64,000 bases of DNA from Celoporthe dispersa (taxonomy: Eukaryota; Ascomycota; Sordariomycetes; Diaporthales; Cryphonectriaceae): assembly GCA_016584495.1 (NCBI GenBank), contig WAID01000015.1, positions 2,294,501-2,358,500 on the forward strand, read 5' to 3'. Below, piece after piece: positions 58,507 through 64,000 of this stretch (the stretch's first letter is position 1; each line of letters starts with the position of its first letter). The translations under genes were made by a program, and so were the position numbers. The notes beneath the pieces are model-generated. The model was not told the DNA's origin. It searched no databases and was given only the letters and a program-made list of their open reading frames with translations.

Positions 58507-61500
58507 GTTTCTGAAGTGAGGGGGTGGAAAAGAAAGAAGAAGAAGAGAAAGAAAAAGAAGAAAAAAAACAAGACAAGTATCGTCGATACACGAGCAGCGG
58601 TCTCGACTGCAATGACCTTGAAAAGGCCTCGGTGGTGCTTGCGCACGAGGTTGAAGGTCCGAACTGTAAGGGTTCGCGATTGTGGGTTGATAGGTCAGAA
58701 TATGGAGATTCTTCCGGCATCTGTAGTGGCATATTTTCAGCTTGTATTCTACCAATGAATACCCCGGGTGGGCCAGGGCTGATGGAGAAATCGAGAGCTG
58801 CATCGTACCTGTCTGTGCCTATAGTCCTGTAGTTGTTCTCACATTCATTAGTCGTGGAATTATTCGGCCGACACCCTCAATGTCACGAGTCGTAATTGAT
58901 GGTCCCTGGGAGCGATCGTGGGGAGCAGCGAGGTGTCTAATAACACGCCACAACGCGCAGCAACTTGTGGCGATGCTTGAAGTCTCGATTGTCTGCTACA
59001 GCCGTCTAAGGTATGTGGCAAAGTGAGGAGGCTGGAATGGCTCTTTTGAGAGAGCGCAGCTGGTCTAGCATGAGAATGAAAAACGGCCTTGGCTGCAGAG
59101 TCTGTTGATTGTAGAGCATGGAAGAACTGAAAAATTCTGGGCGTGTGTGAGATTTCAGGGCGAGACCAACGAGTGAAGACGGACTTGTGGTTGTTTTATA
59201 TTTCCATGCCTCATGCGTGTGGATGGGTTGGGGTAGTATCGTGCTCCGGAAATGTGAGAAGTGAGGCAGACGAGGATGCATGATGGGTCACCTTCCAGGC
59301 CGTATGCGGGTCGAACAGGGTATACAACAACGTACATACATAATACATGTCACTGTGAACCTCGCCTTGCCTCCCGCTGGGAGGTCACCATCAGCGCGTG
59401 GCGGATCAAGGGCCAGGCGCCGCGAAGGATGTCGGCAGCGTTTCTGCGTCCTTGCTCTGCATGGCGCAACTCCAGAAGTGTCATAGACGACGGGACCGGA
59501 TGATGAGATGCAGCACGCGCCTGCAAGGGCCAAAAAAGAAAAGACGAACTAGGAAGAGGTGTCCAAGCGAAGGGGGACGGTAGCCCAGGGGTACCGCTTG
59601 TCCGATGTCACCGAAGGTATCCCCAACGACAAAAGGCAGACCAGGTAGTGTGTGGTGTGTGCCCAACTCGTCCGCCCTGCAGGCGCAGGGTTTTCGGGAA
59701 CTTGCTGAAGCCAGATAACCGAGAGGGAAGCCACAGGAACGAACAGACAGTGCTGCAGCCGTGCTCATACGTTCCTTGGTCCCCGGTGGGAGATAGAAGA
59801 GAAGGTAAAAAAAGAAAGGAAAAAAATCAGGGGTCACGGCAGCTCCACGCCCCCCTCCCCCCTCCTCAGCGCTTGTCAGATCGATCGGCCGAAGCGCGAA
59901 AAGTATAGAGAGGCGAGACCCTGCGAGGCCAGTGGCATGGGTTCACTGCAGCTGCATGCACCCACTGAGGGACCTCCGCACGACATGGCAGCCTCAAAAA
60001 TAATAAAGAATATCGAAGGTATGCTGCCCAGGCTTGCGGCCCTGCTGTCGGACCTCATAGCCTCATACATCGTCTTAGCTGGTCTCATCTTGGGAGGAGG
60101 AGGAACAGATGCGACTGGGCTCTTCACGAAAGAGCAGAAGAAGCATGAGCAAGAACAGTATCGGTCGACGGTCAAGATGGGCATTGCTTGCGACTTTGCT
60201 GGTGACGGGTTGCCTCCGGAAAAGCCTGTCGTGGCTAGAACCCACCCGTTGCGCGGTCGAGATAGAAGGGGCTCTGTGGTCTAGACTTTGCAGCTGAAGA
60301 AGAAAAAGATCAACATAAACGAACACGAGACCAAAGAGCGACCGGAGATGCAGACCTCTCTGCACTGCAGGGAAGAGGAAAGGTGGAAAGAAGGAGAAGA
60401 AGAAAAAATCAAAGTTGCACTGTCGAGTGGGAAGGTGACATCTCAACTCGACTAACAAGAACCCCACGAGCTGAACTGAAAGCCACTGTAACAAGACGCA
60501 GAAGCAAAAGTGCCACTTGCGAAGACCCCTGCTCAGCGGGATGCACGCGCTAAATGCGTAGCCCCGGCTTCAGCGCTGTAGTCCCTTCCCTTCAGGGCCT
60601 GTCGACCCCATAAATTTCAACCCCCCAAGAAAACAGAAACCGCCTACATCGAGTAAGTACTAAGTAGCTTGTACCGACTGACGTCTGGTGTGTAGCATCG
60701 TACTTACCTGCGGGACACGGAGACAGGCAGCTTCTGCGAATCATGTCCACTTTGGACTGCAACATCATCCCGCCGTGACTTCATAGGCGCTGTGCCCTAT
60801 TTCCTACGGCATCAATGCATGCATCATTCCATGTTCATACATGCTGCATGCGCCGCTGCATGCGCCGTGTTACGCAGGACCCCACCCCGCCAGAAGTCCT
60901 GAAGCTGCGTGGCCCCCGTGGCCCCAACCAAAACCAAGTTCACGTGAGGCCGGCAAGAGATGTCGACCATGGGGATTAGGATCACTACCTGCTGCGATAG
61001 ATGATGGGGGCTCGAAGAATATGGTTGATCATCACAGCCCACCTGAGCGTCTGTCGGCTCGTGTTCTACCGACAAAACAGCTGACGGCTTTTTTTTTTTT
61101 TTTTTTTTTTAAAAAAACCAGACACTGCTCTCTATCCTCGACGCGGTCCGCATCTCCGACCGCTAGAGCTGGCCTTACAGGCAGTGACGGGCCTCGCCTT
61201 GAAAAAAAAGCTACTTCTGATCTACCTGATTTTTGGCCTATGGACACACACACATAAAAACACAGAGCCCTCCCGCGTGGTCTGTGTACATCGACTTGAA
61301 AGGCCAAAGCCGAGGACCATGCAGGAAAGCTTGTCTCATACCTCGTCTCGCCTGGCGATTGCAGAACCTGCAAGTACACCAGTACTCCTCGGCCGTCCTT
61401 GTGACCGCTACTCTTGCTGAGGCGGCACGGTTGAGTTTGACTGGCCGAGAAGGGAGGATACCGCGACTGCCTGCAGCCAGCCTTTTCCGTGGCTGCATAT

Positions 61501-62427
61501 TCAGATGTCCCTTCAGTGGGGTGACGAATTTGTACGACCCACAGATGTGCCGCCATCACTAAAGAAAAAGAAAAGATGAGAAAAAAGAGAAGGAAAAAAA
61601 ACTCTCCACGCCTACTGCTATTGTGGGGAGGCCACTGCTATTGAACGAACCCTGAGGTCACTCCTCAATTGGCAGTGCGTCCTCAAAGGAATGTCTCGTT
61701 GGCTCAATCACCAGAGAAGCATGCCACAAGCCATGCAGCAGCAGCCTGCCGCTCGCCTATGGTCGCAAGGCCATCCTTTTGTGGCAGATCGTTCTAGACA
61801 CTCTTCTGTACGGACTATTCTGATTGCACGGCCTTGGAGGCTACGGGTGACGTACTTCCCCCTAGCCGTTCGAAGTTCTTGTGCTTTTTGAAAGAAAAGA
61901 AAGAAAAAACACCCAAGTACTGCTTGGGCATCCGCACTGAGCTTGAGTGTGGGGCTGTCTTTGGTGCTTTCCAGCTTCGTCTTGTGACATCTAGAGCTGC
62001 ACCGCCGCCACACCAGTCCCAAGGTCACTGACTAGCCTCGCGAGATGCGAGTCGTTGTCCATCTCAGCCGCTGCATGTAGCGGCGAGCTGCCGAATCTTG
62101 GGGCATCAACATCACCGATATCTCGCATGGATATCGTTCGATGCCTAGAAGATAGGCACATATCAGAAGTGGCCAGGACAATACTGGTAACGTGGAAGCC
62201 ACAACAGTATGGTGGGTGCCGAAAGAAGCGGAGAAGGCAGGGAAGGGCATTCAACAGCGATGCCGTTTCAGCGATCGATCTTGCCCTCTGGTGGCCTTGT
62301 GATTAATCACTCCAGTTCTCGACACTGTCGGTCTTGCCTGAGGCTCTGCTTTGAACAGGCTTGAAGGGGTTTAAACTCTATCTACCAGCCATCTCTGCCA
62401 ATATTATGCAGCTACCCAAACTATCCC
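58507..62427. other. Gene-poor region at the right of the window
   Basis: No gene recognised over about 3.9 kb. A frame at 59,937-60,284 (+, 115 codons) has a hydrophobic stretch (LIASYIVLAGLILGGGG) but no similarity I know. A T22A7 homopolymer pair lies at 61,089-61,117. Many A/T-rich tracts (58,515-58,570; 61,560-61,600) suggest long leader or regulatory sequence. Confidence 0.45.
61089..61117. repeat. T22 followed directly by A7
   Basis: Second homopolymer inverted repeat of the T-then-A type in this window. Confidence 0.9.
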
Positions 62428-62960
62428 TTAGCAGACAAAGTTTCTCACAGCTGGGTCCGAACTATCCGCCGGCGCGTGTGCAAATAGGGGTGGTTGCCCC
62501 GTAGCGTCAAAAGAAAAAATGTGTCTTGCCAGCGTTCCTACGGATAGCAGTGCGGTCGGTACAAAGCCGTTGCCTACGCCCGACCTTTTGTTCAAAATCC
62601 CATCAATCTCGGTTGTTTCTCGCTTGACACGAGCCGCGGTCGCAAAGAGATCGTCGGGATCGACACGCAACAGCCCTGTGTTTACGCCTCACTTCGAGAG
62701 TTTCATGATAAACGGTGTTGTACGACCGAGGCCGTGATGCTTCCTGCGCTGTGATCTAAAGTACCTGGTCTAGCTCTCTCAACCAGGGCCTGGAAGGTGA
62801 TGTAAAGTTCTCCGCTGCAGGCCTCTGCTGCAGCTCGGCGTTTCCGATATCGAACCCTTACTTCCCTCCCCTCCCCCATCGACGCCGCGGTGCTGTATCG
62901 CAATGGAGCCGCGCGCTGCAAGCGCTGCAGAGGAAAGACAAGGCTGACCTGCAGTAATGA
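62428..62960 (-). CDS. Possible gene fragment, two exons, unknown
   Basis: Weakly supported. The frame ending at 62,428 reads RVDPDDLFATAARVKRETTE and then IDGILNKRSGVGNGFVP, with protein-like composition. It opens just after a TGA, but a 77-nt intron (62764-62688, GTACTT donor, GTGAG acceptor) would join it in phase to an upstream stretch reading EACSGELYITFQALVERARP. The upstream limit is unclear; an ATG near 63,050 is possible but the sequence between is compositionally odd. No branch site of the usual type is visible. No family recognised. Confidence 0.25.
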
Positions 62961-64000
62961 CAGGACCCTTGAGACCAGAGCGGGACTTGCACACGGATAC
63001 TGTATTCGATCTAGGGGATTAAGCGGCCGCTCCTGAATCGAGACAGGCATCATATCATCGTGCAACCTTGGGAAATCGACAGGTCACAAATCCCTCTTTG
63101 GAGAAAATGCAAAGATCGCCGAGTGGCTGGACCGGCCACTGTTTTTTTTTCTTTCTTTCTTTTCTTTTCTTTTTTTTTTTTTAATTCTTTTTAATCACAA
63201 AAAGGGAGTGCACACCATCAGCGGGCTAGCCGTCGGATTCGCAAGGCTGTTGTGGCGAGTTGGACCCGTCAGCGTGGCTTTGCGTCTTGTAGGAGCGCGA
63301 CGAGGTCTGCTGCAGGATAGTACCGGAATCCCGGGCGCTCATCGAGGTACCCCTCGTCGCCGGTTCGCCCTGGAGGCGAATTTTACCCCCGGTAATGGCC
63401 CGATGATGATTATATCTGCGTCATTACACAGCATTCATGATCACTACAAGACGGAAAAGCGGCCAGCTCCGACGGAGATGAGAAAGAAGTACATGAAAAG
63501 AAGAAGACAAAAAAAGGAACACCGTGCAGGTGTCAACATTTATTTCGTCCACGATCTCTACGGACACGGCCGCAGGCGACCCTGTATGCACCTTGCATTT
63601 GCCTCGGACGCAACATTTCCCAAGCAGGATCCTAACGGGCATGACGAAATGCTCATCACACGTTCCAGTGGCACGTACAAAGATCCAGCCCAGAAGGACA
63701 CACACCCCCCCCCCTTCCCCCCAGAAGTTCCAGGCTTCCCGCCGACGCACAGCCCCGGGAATGGCTCGGCCCATGCTGCAGCTCCCCGCGGGAGGGTTGC
63801 ACAGATGACCCACCTCGTTGGGGAGCGAGGGTCACTCTGAATATGGATACGGAGGCCGCACTGCGACACCGGATGGTGCAATGAGGTCAGCCATATACTC
63901 ATTTTCGAGTCGCCGGGCTGGTTCCTCCCGCGACAGAAGAGACACGAAGCTGCGACTGCCGGGGACGAACTTCGGCCAGCCGTGCGAGGTGCATTTGTCG
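62961..64000. other. Right end of window, no gene recognised
   Basis: A long pyrimidine/T tract lies at 63,140-63,183. The plus-strand frame 63,208-63,840 lacks any recognisable motif and its codon use looks random. Confidence 0.45.

Noticed and set aside
59937..60284. 115-codon plus-strand frame with one hydrophobic segment
   Set aside because: No recognisable homology, and an antisense frame of similar quality overlaps it.
63208..63840. 210-codon plus-strand open frame
   Set aside because: No motif, random-looking codon use, and it does not begin with an ATG.

Overview
The window is nuclear DNA of a filamentous ascomycete, most likely a Sordariomycete. The genes are GC-rich and dense and sit on both strands. 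They carry short introns (about 50-160 nt) with GT..AG ends and CTAAC/CTGAC-type branch sites. The gene set is eukaryotic and fungal: importin alpha, a cohesin subunit, a telomere protector, a Pol III subunit, Mediator subunit 5, a 40S ribosomal protein and the fungal TRAP-alpha-like protein Irc22. No prokaryotic operons, rRNA, tRNA, CRISPR array or intact transposon was found.

Layout. 2-29 kb is mainly housekeeping: SWA2/auxilin-like J protein (+), Pol III RPC4 (-), urease accessory UreD (+), importin alpha (-), POT1 (+), cohesin SCC3 (-), a DHX57-like helicase (-), a small secreted precursor (+), the aprataxin homologue HNT3 (+) and an AT-hook protein (-). 30-37 kb looks like a small specialised-metabolism locus: an MFS exporter and an adenylation-thiolation-reductase (NRPS-like) enzyme are transcribed away from each other across about 1.9 kb. 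37.9-47.4 kb holds ribosomal protein eS28, Irc22, a CocE/NonD hydrolase, a small membrane protein, an aldehyde-dehydrogenase-like protein that has lost its catalytic residues, and a DODA-type extradiol dioxygenase. MED5 fills 51.1-54.7 kb and an unrecognised conserved-looking protein lies at 57.6-58.5 kb. The gaps at 47.4-51 kb, 54.7-57.5 kb and 58.5-64 kb are gene-poor and rich in simple repeats and homopolymer tracts.

The most striking feature is a set of at least 14 places where a recognisable protein changes reading frame by one base, usually at a short homopolymer. They affect SWA2, SCC3, the helicase, the secreted precursor, HNT3, the NRPS-like enzyme and MED5. Some need a base removed and some a base added, and the protein is good on both sides. 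Uncorrected sequencing indels explain this best. Coordinates given for these genes span the breaks.

No clearly new system was found. The best leads are the secreted precursor with Kex2-type sites and an internal repeat, the reductase plus exporter pair, the catalytically dead ALDH-like membrane protein, and the in-frame stop between the two domains of HNT3.
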